Assembly: GCA_012518325.1 (NCBI GenBank)
Contig: JAAYSR010000205.1
Coordinates: 1-5,672 of the forward strand
Source: Bacillota bacterium
GTDB taxonomy: Bacteria > Bacillota > Limnochordia > Darwinibacteriales > Darwinibacteriaceae
Direction of reading: 5' to 3'
Length of the DNA: 5,672 bases
Part shown: positions 1 through 5,672 of the stretch, in pieces
How positions within the stretch are numbered: the first letter of the stretch is position 1
Layout of the letters: the number at the start of each line of letters is the position of its first letter
The notes under the pieces: generated by a model
What the model was told of the DNA's origin: nothing
Databases searched by the model: none
Seen by the model: the letters and a program-made list of their open reading frames with translations, nothing else
Translations under genes and position numbers: made by a program

Positions 1-832
1 GATTGAGGGCAACCAATCCCCCTTCCAGCTCCGCCTCTGCAAAGAGATTTTCTGCCAGTTTCTGCAGATCGCGATCCAGGGTGGTAGTGACCCTGAGGCC
101 CCCTTGAAACACGCGCTCCTCGCCCAGTTCATCAATGAGGATGGTGCCGAGGTAGTCTGAGAAATGGTGGGCGTAACCTGGCTCCCGGCGCTGGGATTCG
201 ATGGAAGCCTCTTGGGCTTCTCGCTGCTCAGCGCTTGTTATATGTCCTTCGTGGGCCATTTGGACTAACACAGCATTGCGTTTCTCCCGGGCTCTGGCTT
301 GATTGCTGAAGGGCGAAGCATCCGGTTCTTGGGCTAAAGCCGCCAGGAGGGCACTTTGGGCCAGATCGATCTCCGCTGCCGGTTTGGCAAAGTAGGTTTG
401 GCTGGCTGCTTCCACGCCATAGGCTCCTTCGCCAAAATAGGCATGGTTCAGGTACATTTCCAGACGTTCCCGCTCAGAGTAACGTCTCTCGAGAACAGAA
501 GGAAGAAGTGCCGCCTGAAGTCTGGTCCAGAGACCTTGGGGTTCCAAGATTCGGCTGGCCAGGCTTTGGTTGATGGCGATATTGCTGGTGCTTGACTTAA
601 TTGCATCCTGCAGGGCCTTAGGTGTCTGGTCCAGGGGAACATAGACATTTCCTGCTCCCAGCCGCTTAATAATTTTCCCATCCTGGTCATAAAGCGCTGC
701 CCCCGGCAGGGGCCTCTCTTTGACAAATTCTGTGATCTGCTGTCCTGCCTGCACATAAAGGCTGGCCAGAACCGCTGCACCTGCCAAGATTGCAAAGAGA
801 GCTAAAATAATGAATAGATTTCTTCTCTTCAT
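1..832 (-). CDS. Class A penicillin-binding protein with degenerate GT51 domain (3' end outside window)
   Basis: The frame is open from an ATG at 830-832 to the left edge: 277 codons, C-terminal part missing. AAGGAGG (843-849) lies 10 bases upstream of the ATG. Residues 5-27 form one hydrophobic membrane anchor after a basic MKRRN start. Residues 44-58 resemble the segment preceding GT51 domains. Residues 120-205 match the second half of a glycosyltransferase domain (EMYLN, YFGEGAYGVEAAS, TYF, SALLAAL, then VLVQM and GHIT). Residues 246-257 (GLRVTTTLDRDL) and the following LEGGLVALN match the linker into a penicillin-binding transpeptidase domain, which would lie beyond the edge. Normal members build glycan strands and cross-link them outside the membrane. 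Here the EDxxFxxHxG motif with the catalytic Glu is absent: LQDAI (74-78) runs almost directly into NIAINQSLA (84-92), a degraded GSTITQQLA motif. The RKxxE motif and the Lys of sKdeILE are also replaced. The protein is therefore probably inactive as a glycosyltransferase. Family assignment is secure; the role is not. Confidence 0.85.
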   Translation of the reverse strand, partial: MKRRNLFIILALFAILAGAAVLASLYVQAGQQITEFVKERPLPGAALYDQDGKIIKRLGAGNVYVPLDQTPKALQDAIKSSTSNIAINQSLASRILEPQGLWTRLQAALLPSVLERRYSERERLEMYLNHAYFGEGAYGVEAASQTYFAKPAAEIDLAQSALLAALAQEPDASPFSNQARAREKRNAVLVQMAHEGHITSAEQREAQEASIESQRREPGYAHHFSDYLGTILIDELGEERVFQGGLRVTTTLDRDLQKLAENLFAEAELEGGLVALN

Positions 833-842
833 CTGTGCCTCG

Positions 843-849
843 CCTCCTT
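843..849 (-). promoter_or_regulatory. Ribosome binding site of the PBP gene
   Basis: The minus strand reads AAGGAGG, 10 bases before the ATG at 832. It is a full match to the anti-Shine-Dalgarno core. It fixes the start of the reading frame and argues that the gene is still translated despite its damaged catalytic domain. Confidence 0.75.
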
Positions 850-854
850 CGCTT

Positions 855-884
855 TAGTATTCGCCCCGGAGGATTCTTCCATGC
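855..884 (-). promoter_or_regulatory. Possible forespore (sigma-G-like) promoter for the PBP gene
   Basis: Read on the minus strand, GCATG (880-884) is followed after 18 bases by AATACTA (855-861). This fits the Bacillus sigma-G pattern as I recall it (GHATR, about 18 bases, CATNHTA) with one mismatch, the first base of the -10. Against it, the predicted transcript start falls at the edge of the Shine-Dalgarno sequence (843-849), leaving a leader of only about 16 bases. Short degenerate motifs also arise by chance. Confidence 0.22.
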
Positions 885-909
885 AAGTAAGTCGGCAGCG
901 GAAAATAAA

Positions 910-921
910 AACGTCCACGTT
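910..921. promoter_or_regulatory. Short palindrome upstream of the -35 box, possible operator
   Basis: AACGT (910-914) and ACGTT (917-921) are a perfect inverted repeat around CC, ending four bases before the -35 hexamer of the thioredoxin promoter. The position would suit an activator or regulator site. The arms are only 5 bases and I recognise no specific regulator, so chance is a real alternative. Confidence 0.2.
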
Positions 922-925
922 CATT

Positions 926-955
926 TTGACAATGCTTTCGGCCATAGTTTATAAT
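926..955 (+). promoter_or_regulatory. Consensus sigma-A/sigma-70 promoter of the thioredoxin gene
   Basis: TTGACA (926-931) and TATAAT (950-955) are both perfect hexamers, separated by 18 bases. The predicted transcript start is near 962, giving a leader of about 25 bases before the start codon at 987. An A-rich stretch at 902-911 could act as an UP element. This predicts strong housekeeping expression. Confidence 0.85.
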
Positions 956-986
956 GGACTAGACCATATGCAACAAAGGGGCGATA

Positions 987-1313
987 GTGTTGAGCAGATT
1001 CATTGACGTAACTGATGAGGACTTTCAAGCCGAAGTATTGGAGGCTGAGGGGCCGGTTTTAGTAGAGTTTTGGGCGGTTTGGTGCGGGCCTTGCCGGCAA
1101 ATGGCACCTGTGGTGGAAGACTTGGCGGCAGAGTATGCCGATAAGATTAAATTCGTGAAGGTAAATGTGGATGAGGTGACAGAATCGGTAGGAACGTACG
1201 GAATCATGAGCGTTCCCACCATTATGCTCTTTAAAGACGGCAATCCCATGGAAACTTTAGTGGGAGTGCAGCCGAAGCCACGTTTACAGGAAGTTCTGGA
1301 TAATTACTTATAA
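987..1313 (+). CDS. trxA: Thioredoxin
   Basis: A cytoplasmic thiol-disulfide oxidoreductase that reduces protein disulfides and is normally recharged by thioredoxin reductase. The 108-residue length is typical of single-domain thioredoxins. The active site WCGPC is at residues 32-36, followed by Arg37. The cis-proline is in SVPT (Pro77), and FKDG (82-85) and Gly93 are also conserved. There is no signal peptide, so it acts in the cytosol. The buried Asp before the active site (Asp26 in E. coli) is Glu27 here (VLVEFWA), a conservative but unusual change. The start is GTG at 987; TTG at 990 is also possible, since the RBS AAAGGGG (975-981) lies 5 bases from the GTG and 8 from the TTG. The gene appears monocistronic, with its own consensus promoter and a terminator 16 bases after the stop. 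Confidence 0.95.
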   Translation: MLSRFIDVTDEDFQAEVLEAEGPVLVEFWAVWCGPCRQMAPVVEDLAAEYADKIKFVKVNVDEVTESVGTYGIMSVPTIMLFKDGNPMETLVGVQPKPRLQEVLDNYL

Positions 1314-1329
1314 GCAAAGGACAGACAGA

Positions 1330-1364
1330 AGCGGTACCAGCCAAAAAAGGCGGTACCGCTTTTT
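1330..1364 (+). terminator. Intrinsic terminator after the thioredoxin gene
   Basis: AGCGGTACC (1330-1338) pairs perfectly with GGTACCGCT (1352-1360). An inner GCC/GGC pairing (1340-1342 with 1349-1351) closes an A6 loop, leaving one bulged A. A run of five T (1360-1364) follows on the plus strand. It sits between the convergent thioredoxin and RND genes. Read on the minus strand, the stem is followed by TTCTGTCTG, which is poor in U, so it should end RND transcripts less efficiently. Confidence 0.88.
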
Positions 1365-1382
1365 CATGTCAGCACCGGTATT

Positions 1383-4300
1383 TTACTGTGCTGCATCGGC
1401 TTCGGCTCGAGGTTTCCTTTCGAAACGGGCCAGAGCTTCGTACACTGTGGGGATAACAAACAGTGTTAAGAAGGTGGAGGTGATTAACCCGCCCATAATC
1501 GTGGCTGCCAGAGGACGCTGGAACTCGGCGCCTACACCCCGGGCCAAAACTACAGGCAGCAAGCCAAAGACGGTTGTAATCGTCGTCATCAAAATCGGAC
1601 GCAGGCGCACCTGACAGGCCTGGAGAACCGCTTCCCTTACTGGAATGCCCGGGTTGTGACGTCTGCGTAGGTTGATGTAATCCACAAGGACAATGGCATT
1701 ATTAACTACAACCCCCACCAAGACAATAATGCCGATGATGGACATAATGCCTACATTTCCACTTACCAGCCACAATCCTGCCAAAGCGCCAATCAGCGCT
1801 AACGGAATAGTAAACATGATGATAAAGGGCTGCAAAAAGGACTCAAATTGGGCAGCCATCACGAGAAATACCAAAGCGACTGCCAGGAAGAGGGCCAGGA
1901 GCAGATCGTCGATGGATTCCGTGATCATAGTTTGCAGACCGCCGATAGACACATGATAGCCTGGGGGGATTTCCATCTCTGCGATAATTCTCTCTGCATG
2001 CCTGACTGCCTGTGTAAGTGACAGATCATTGCTGAGGACCCCAATGACTCTCATTACATTCAAGCGATCGAGCCTTTGTCTAAGCGAGATGATCTCCTGG
2101 ATTTCCGGGGTCACCACTTCGCTCAGCAGAATAGGCTCCCCGCCTAAACCGTCGATTTGAACAGGTGAAGTAATTCTGGTGCTCATCAAGTCTTCCACAG
2201 AATCAATGGAGGAGCTTGGCCGAAGCACTACGGGCAGGACGCGGCTGCCGATCTGCAGTTCTGTCGCTTTGAGGCCTGCCGTCGCATAGCGCATGCCGAG
2301 GCCGACCTGTCCGGCTGTAAAGCCCCCCAAAATGCTGCGGGAAGTGTCCACCTTCAGGTAGAGATCCTGGGTGGGATGGTCTGTAGAGTCTTGAACTTCT
2401 CGGAAACCGGGAACTTTGCTCAGTTCAGCAACTAAATGGCCTGTAATTTCTGCCAACACTCCCATCTCTTCACCGCGGACATCAATGTGCAGGTTGGGAG
2501 AGAGCAGGGTACTGGCTGCAGAACCAAAGAGCGATGAGTCTGAGACACTGGATCTGATCGCGCCATGTTTGGCCATAACGTCTTTGACTTCTTCAGTGAG
2601 TTCTCTTCCGCTGCGCTGGCGTTCGCTGTGGGGAACCAAAGTTATGGAGAACATGGCGTTTTCCAGACCGGTCCCTGCAAGCAGGCCCAAAATATCGAGT
2701 TCACCCTGGTCGCCTGATTGCACAGCAACGGTAGCTACTTCAGGAATGGCCATTAAATCCTGTTCAATTGCCATAATCAGCTCCCGCATTTCCTCCAGGG
2801 GCATACCTGTGGGGAACATCGCATGAACGCCGATGAAACCTTCATCAAAGCTGGGCAAGAACTCTTGGTCCAAGCGAGGGTAGATTACGGCTGCCGCCAC
2901 AAGGAGCACTGCAACCAAGGCAAAAATGACGGCTTTTCTATCCAGCGCTTTCTCGAGGAGGCCGGCGTATCTTGCCCTAAACTTGGACATCTTCGAATCA
3001 GCCGCCCTAGATGTATCAACAACGTTTTTTCGCAAAAACTTGGAAGCCAACATGGGCAGTACGCTCAGGGACACTACAAGCGAGGCGATAAGGGCATAGG
3101 AAATGCTTAGTCCAAACTCTTTCAGCAGCTGCCCGGCAAAGCTGTCCAAAAAGATGATTGGCAAAAAGACTACGATAGATGTGGCAGTGGAGGCAATCAA
3201 TGCGCCTGAAATCTCTCCAGCACCATTTTGGGCCGCCAGTTTCGCGTTTGGCTGTTCGGTGAGATGCCGGAAAACATTCTCCAAGACGACGATGGACGAA
3301 TCCACCAGCATACCCACTCCCAGGGCCATGCCGCCCAGGGTCATGAGGTTGAGGGATAGATTGGAAAAATACAACAAGACAAAACTGGCAATAATGGACA
3401 CAGGGATAGACAAACCTACGATTAGGAGACTCGAGATGTTCCGCAAGAACAGCCAAAGAACGGCAATGGCCAATACACCGCCTATAATGCCGCTTGAGCC
3501 CAGCGAACCAATGCTCTGATTAATGAACACAGATTGATCAGTGATCACGGTAAACTTCAGGTCTGGATGATCCGCTTCGAGTTTCCCCAGAGCTTCTTTC
3601 AGCCCTTCAGCAACCCGTACAGTGTTGGCACCGCTTTGCTTCATAACCTGGATCAGCACTGTGTCTTGTCCATTGTGGCGGGTGATGCCGTCCCTGGGCT
3701 CGATATGGGTGGTCACCTCTGCAATGTCGCTTAAGTAGGTCAAAGAGGGCAATAGGCCTCCCAAGCCTAAAAGGCCGCTGCCCTGCTTCATACCGACAAT
3801 GATGTCTTCCAGCTCTTCCACGCTGTTGATTTGACTGCCGGCCCTGGTGGTGTACCTGACACCATCGGCTGTAACCGCACCGCCAGGCACCACAATATTT
3901 TGGTACTGGATCAGCTGCTGCAGTATTACCGGCGTCAGTCCGAGCTCATTTAGGTGATCCGGATCAAAGAGCACTTGGATTTCTTCGTTTGTGGTGCCAA
4001 ACAGGCTCACTTGCGCTACGCCCGGCAGCTGCTCCAGCTGAGGTTTAATCCTTGTCAGCTTAGCAGACAGTTCAACTGCAGAAATGTCTTGGGAGCTTAC
4101 ACCGATGAGCATTAAGGGAAAGGCGTTGGGATCCACTTGGAACACGATTGGAGTCTGGGCGCCGTCAGGCAGGGCAATTGCCGCCTGCGACAGGTTGTTT
4201 CTGATTTGCTCCATAGCGTCGCTCAAGTCTGTACCCCAGTCAAATTGAAGTATGACTGCGGAAATGTCCTCCATGCTGTAAGATTCTTGCCTCCGCAAGC

Positions 4301-4526
4301 CGCTGATCCCCGAGACACTGTTTTCGATGGGGATGGTTACTCCTTGTTCGATCGTTTGGGCTGCTGCGCCGGGGTAGACGGTCACTACTACCGCATAAGG
4401 AAAACTCAGGTTAGGCAGAAGATCAATACCGACCCTCTGCAGAGAAATAACTCCAAAAATAATTGTTATGATAACAAATACGGTAACAGCAATTGGCCGA
4501 CGCACAGCAAATTTTGACAGATGCAT
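1383..4526 (-). CDS. RND-family (AcrB/HAE1-like) efflux transporter
   Basis: A 1047-residue protein, the usual AcrB length, predicted to export hydrophobic or amphiphilic compounds using the proton gradient. The architecture is complete and duplicated. TM1 is at about 11-30, a porter region at 31-340, TM2-6 at about 343-492, TM7 at about 533-550, a second porter region at 551-870, and TM8-12 at about 873-1028. Family signatures are FAVRRPIAV at the N-terminus, LVDSSIVVLENV (407-418, TM4), AAQFESF (891-897), VNNAIVLVDYIN (941-952, TM10) and RLRPILMTT (974-982, TM11). In the proton relay the first TM4 Asp (Asp409) is kept, the second is Ser410, and the TM10 Lys of AcrB is Asn942. I believe such variants occur in other RND proteins. 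The start is supported by TAAGGAGG (4533-4540), 6 bases upstream. It is convergent with trxA and divergent from sleB, with no adaptor or outer-membrane factor gene in view. The substrate is unknown; SwrC/YerP-like proteins of Bacillus are the nearest comparison I can offer. Confidence 0.93.
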   Translation of the reverse strand: MHLSKFAVRRPIAVTVFVIITIIFGVISLQRVGIDLLPNLSFPYAVVVTVYPGAAAQTIEQGVTIPIENSVSGISGLRRQESYSMEDISAVILQFDWGTDLSDAMEQIRNNLSQAAIALPDGAQTPIVFQVDPNAFPLMLIGVSSQDISAVELSAKLTRIKPQLEQLPGVAQVSLFGTTNEEIQVLFDPDHLNELGLTPVILQQLIQYQNIVVPGGAVTADGVRYTTRAGSQINSVEELEDIIVGMKQGSGLLGLGGLLPSLTYLSDIAEVTTHIEPRDGITRHNGQDTVLIQVMKQSGANTVRVAEGLKEALGKLEADHPDLKFTVITDQSVFINQSIGSLGSSGIIGGVLAIAVLWLFLRNISSLLIVGLSIPVSIIASFVLLYFSNLSLNLMTLGGMALGVGMLVDSSIVVLENVFRHLTEQPNAKLAAQNGAGEISGALIASTATSIVVFLPIIFLDSFAGQLLKEFGLSISYALIASLVVSLSVLPMLASKFLRKNVVDTSRAADSKMSKFRARYAGLLEKALDRKAVIFALVAVLLVAAAVIYPRLDQEFLPSFDEGFIGVHAMFPTGMPLEEMRELIMAIEQDLMAIPEVATVAVQSGDQGELDILGLLAGTGLENAMFSITLVPHSERQRSGRELTEEVKDVMAKHGAIRSSVSDSSLFGSAASTLLSPNLHIDVRGEEMGVLAEITGHLVAELSKVPGFREVQDSTDHPTQDLYLKVDTSRSILGGFTAGQVGLGMRYATAGLKATELQIGSRVLPVVLRPSSSIDSVEDLMSTRITSPVQIDGLGGEPILLSEVVTPEIQEIISLRQRLDRLNVMRVIGVLSNDLSLTQAVRHAERIIAEMEIPPGYHVSIGGLQTMITESIDDLLLALFLAVALVFLVMAAQFESFLQPFIIMFTIPLALIGALAGLWLVSGNVGIMSIIGIIVLVGVVVNNAIVLVDYINLRRRHNPGIPVREAVLQACQVRLRPILMTTITTVFGLLPVVLARGVGAEFQRPLAATIMGGLITSTFLTLFVIPTVYEALARFERKPRAEADAAQ

Positions 4527-4532
4527 GCAAAT

Positions 4533-4540
4533 CCTCCTTA
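4533..4540 (-). promoter_or_regulatory. Ribosome binding site of the RND gene
   Basis: The minus strand reads TAAGGAGG, 6 bases upstream of the ATG at 4526. It decides the start of the transporter and rules against the divergent sleB reading frame beginning within the same stretch. I see no convincing promoter for the RND gene between here and 4629. Confidence 0.8.
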
Positions 4541-4629
4541 AGGCTACAGCAGATGGTACTATCTATTATTGGTTCTGGACCTGGTGGGGTTATCCTGCCT
4601 TTGGTATGTATAGACGGGGTGAAAAGAAC

Positions 4630-5133
4630 ATGGGCAAAATTGTTAAGCGACTTTGGCCGCTAAGTTTGGCGGCTGTGATTATAGTCGCCGGACTGCTTTG
4701 GTGGTACAGGGAGCCTCCACCTTCCCCCGGTACTCAGGAAGAAAAACCAGAGAAACTGGAGATGTGGCGGCAAAAGTTTACAGAGTCAGACTTGGACCTG
4801 TTGGCGAGGGTGGTCAGGGCTGAGGCCCAGGGCGAACCCTATGACGGTCAGGTGGCGGTAGCCGCTGTAATCCTGAACAGAGTCAATCACCCTGAATTTC
4901 CGAACACCATTCCCGGTGTTGTTTACGAACCGCTGGCTTTTTCAGTTGTCGCTAACGGCGAGGTGAACAAGCCCCCTGATGAAAGCGCGATTCAAGCCGC
5001 ACACTGCGCGTTAAACGGGCTGGACCCTTCAGGGGGGGCACTGTATTTTTACAATCCCGCGAAAACCAGCAGCGCCTGGATTCGCAGCCGCGCCGTGATC
5101 AAGAGAATTGGAGACCACATTTTTGCCAGTTAG
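4630..5133 (+). CDS. sleB: SleB-type spore cortex-lytic / cell wall hydrolase, membrane-anchored
   Basis: A predicted 167-residue lytic transglycosylase that cleaves spore cortex peptidoglycan during germination. Residues 8-26 are one hydrophobic segment after a basic start, with no obvious signal peptidase site, so it is probably a membrane anchor. A Pro/Glu-rich linker (28-44) follows. The SleB catalytic domain (Hydrolase_2 family) covers about 52-166: ARVVRAEAQGEP (59-70) with the likely catalytic Glu65, VAVAAVILNRV (75-85), FSVVANGEVN (104-113), YFYNPAKT (139-146), W150 and IGDHIFA (160-166). The N-terminal peptidoglycan-binding domain of Bacillus SleB is absent, a CwlJ-like size. The ypeB gene 16 bases downstream supports the sleB name. 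The ATG at 4630 is chosen because GGGGTGA (4616-4622) precedes it by 7 bases. In-frame ATGs at 4468 and 4606 lack an RBS, and the first lies inside the RND gene. No clear promoter was found. Confidence 0.9.
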   Translation: MGKIVKRLWPLSLAAVIIVAGLLWWYREPPPSPGTQEEKPEKLEMWRQKFTESDLDLLARVVRAEAQGEPYDGQVAVAAVILNRVNHPEFPNTIPGVVYEPLAFSVVANGEVNKPPDESAIQAAHCALNGLDPSGGALYFYNPAKTSSAWIRSRAVIKRIGDHIFAS

Positions 5134-5149
5134 TTAGGGGATTGAAGGC

Positions 5150-5672
5150 ATGCCCAAGGGGTGGAAACGCAAAATTACAGCTATACTTTTCGCAGCGGTT
5201 CTGCTAGGTGTGGGGTTTGTTGGCGGGCAATACTATCTGCATCGGCTGTACCAAAGGCAGGTGGAGGTAAGTTATCGCCGCGCCCTGGGCGAGTTCGGCA
5301 CGCACTTGGGGGAAATAGCAGCTGAACTGGGCAGGGCGCGCCTGGCGGTCAGCAATAAACAGAAAGACCTTATTGCCGCTAATTTGCGCCGCCTAATCTA
5401 CGCAGCCCAGAGCAACTTGGGCGAACTGCCTTTGGGGGAGATTCAGCTGGAACGCATGTCCCGCCTTTTGGGCCATGTCTATGAACAGACCTATGCTTAT
5501 GCCCAGGGTGAAATGGATTCCGACACTTTACACAGCTACTACAAACAGGTTGATTATGTCAGCCATGAACTGGGGGAACTCCTTGTCCGAAAGGAGCAGG
5601 AGTTCCCCTGGGTGTCCTGGCATGAGTATTTTTCCGCAGCAGCAGTTGTGCCCGAGTTTATGCAGGCCCTTA
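5150..5672 (+). CDS. ypeB: Germination protein YpeB, N-terminal part (3' end outside window)
   Basis: The frame is open from the ATG at 5150 to the right edge: 174 codons. Residues 3-8 are basic and 9-26 hydrophobic (an uncleaved signal or membrane anchor). The rest is helix-rich and charged, resembling the N-terminal domain of YpeB. The pattern SYRRALGEFGTHL (41-53), followed by a helix ending in GELPL and a YxxxY-containing stretch, parallels Bacillus YpeB (YQRAF...LPL). The C-terminal PepSY domains expected for the family lie beyond the window. YpeB is required for SleB localisation and stability in dormant spores and is degraded during germination. The start is 16 bases after the sleB stop, with AGGGG (5136-5140) as RBS, so the two genes are almost certainly co-transcribed. 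Identification rests on remembered family sequence plus gene order. Confidence 0.82.
   Translation, partial: MPKGWKRKITAILFAAVLLGVGFVGGQYYLHRLYQRQVEVSYRRALGEFGTHLGEIAAELGRARLAVSNKQKDLIAANLRRLIYAAQSNLGELPLGEIQLERMSRLLGHVYEQTYAYAQGEMDSDTLHSYYKQVDYVSHELGELLVRKEQEFPWVSWHEYFSAAAVVPEFMQAL
5573..5608. repeat. Perfect 11-bp inverted repeat inside ypeB
   Basis: GGGGAACTCCT (5573-5583) and AGGAGTTCCCC (5598-5608) are exact reverse complements around a 14-base loop. The sequence lies wholly within the ypeB coding region (about residues 142-153) and could form a stable mRNA hairpin. No T run follows, so it is not a standard intrinsic terminator. Confidence 0.6.

Noticed and set aside
448..795. Minus-strand 115-codon open frame within the PBP gene, considered as a possible frameshifted source of the missing GT51 motif
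   Set aside because: Its translation has no EDxxFxxH or other PBP motif and it lies in a different frame from the clearly homologous one. It is a shadow frame, so a frameshift does not explain the missing segment.
1330..1360. Twin GGTACC sites considered as a mobile-element or recombination signature
   Set aside because: They are the two arms of the terminator stem and are fully explained by it.
3016..3456. Minus-strand 146-codon open frame, and several plus-strand frames (for example 2416-2826, 3103-3519, 4137-4517), within the RND gene
   Set aside because: All overlap the full-length RND reading frame, show no recognisable domain and have no suitable ribosome binding site; they are shadows.
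4521..4528. Overlapping palindromes ATGCAT and GCATGC at the RND start codon
   Set aside because: They are too short and coincide with the first codons; no evidence of a regulatory role.
4569..4596. Possible sleB promoter TTGGTT - 16 bases - TATCCT
   Set aside because: Both hexamers are poor and no sigma-G-type match was found at proper spacing, so the site cannot be told from background.
4468..4629. Upstream extension of the SleB reading frame to the ATG at 4468
   Set aside because: The extra 54 residues overlap the start of the divergent RND gene antisense, look non-protein-like, and have no RBS. The ATG at 4630 has one and gives a normal membrane-anchored N-terminus.

Overview
The window looks like chromosomal DNA from an endospore-forming member of the Bacillota (Firmicutes/Clostridia-like), of roughly even base composition. 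The strongest pointer is the adjacent pair sleB-ypeB at the right end, the bicistronic germination module of spore formers. Strong AAGGAGG-type ribosome binding sites and a Bacillota-style RND transporter agree with this. I cannot name a genus from the sequence.

Layout, left to right. (1) Positions 1-832, minus strand: the first 277 codons of a class A penicillin-binding-protein-like gene whose 3' part lies outside the window. Its glycosyltransferase (GT51) domain lacks the segment that carries the catalytic glutamate, and its other active-site motifs are degraded. (2) Positions 833-986: intergenic, with a perfect-hexamer housekeeping promoter for the next gene and a possible forespore-type promoter for the PBP gene. 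(3) Positions 987-1313, plus strand: a classical single-domain thioredoxin, followed by a good intrinsic terminator. (4) Positions 1383-4526, minus strand: a full-length RND-family efflux transporter convergent with the thioredoxin gene. No adaptor or outer-membrane partner gene is visible beside it. (5) Positions 4630-5133, plus strand: a short, membrane-anchored SleB-type cell wall hydrolase, divergent from the RND gene. (6) Positions 5150-5672, plus strand: the first 174 codons of ypeB, cut by the window edge.

How the genes relate. SleB and YpeB work together: SleB is a cortex-lytic transglycosylase used in germination, and YpeB is needed for its localisation and stability. The PBP, thioredoxin and RND genes are separate transcription units. 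The PBP is also a murein protein and might belong to the sporulation programme, but that is inference. I see no mobile element, CRISPR array, tRNA or rRNA. The observation most worth following is the PBP whose glycosyltransferase domain appears to be catalytically dead while its reading frame is intact.
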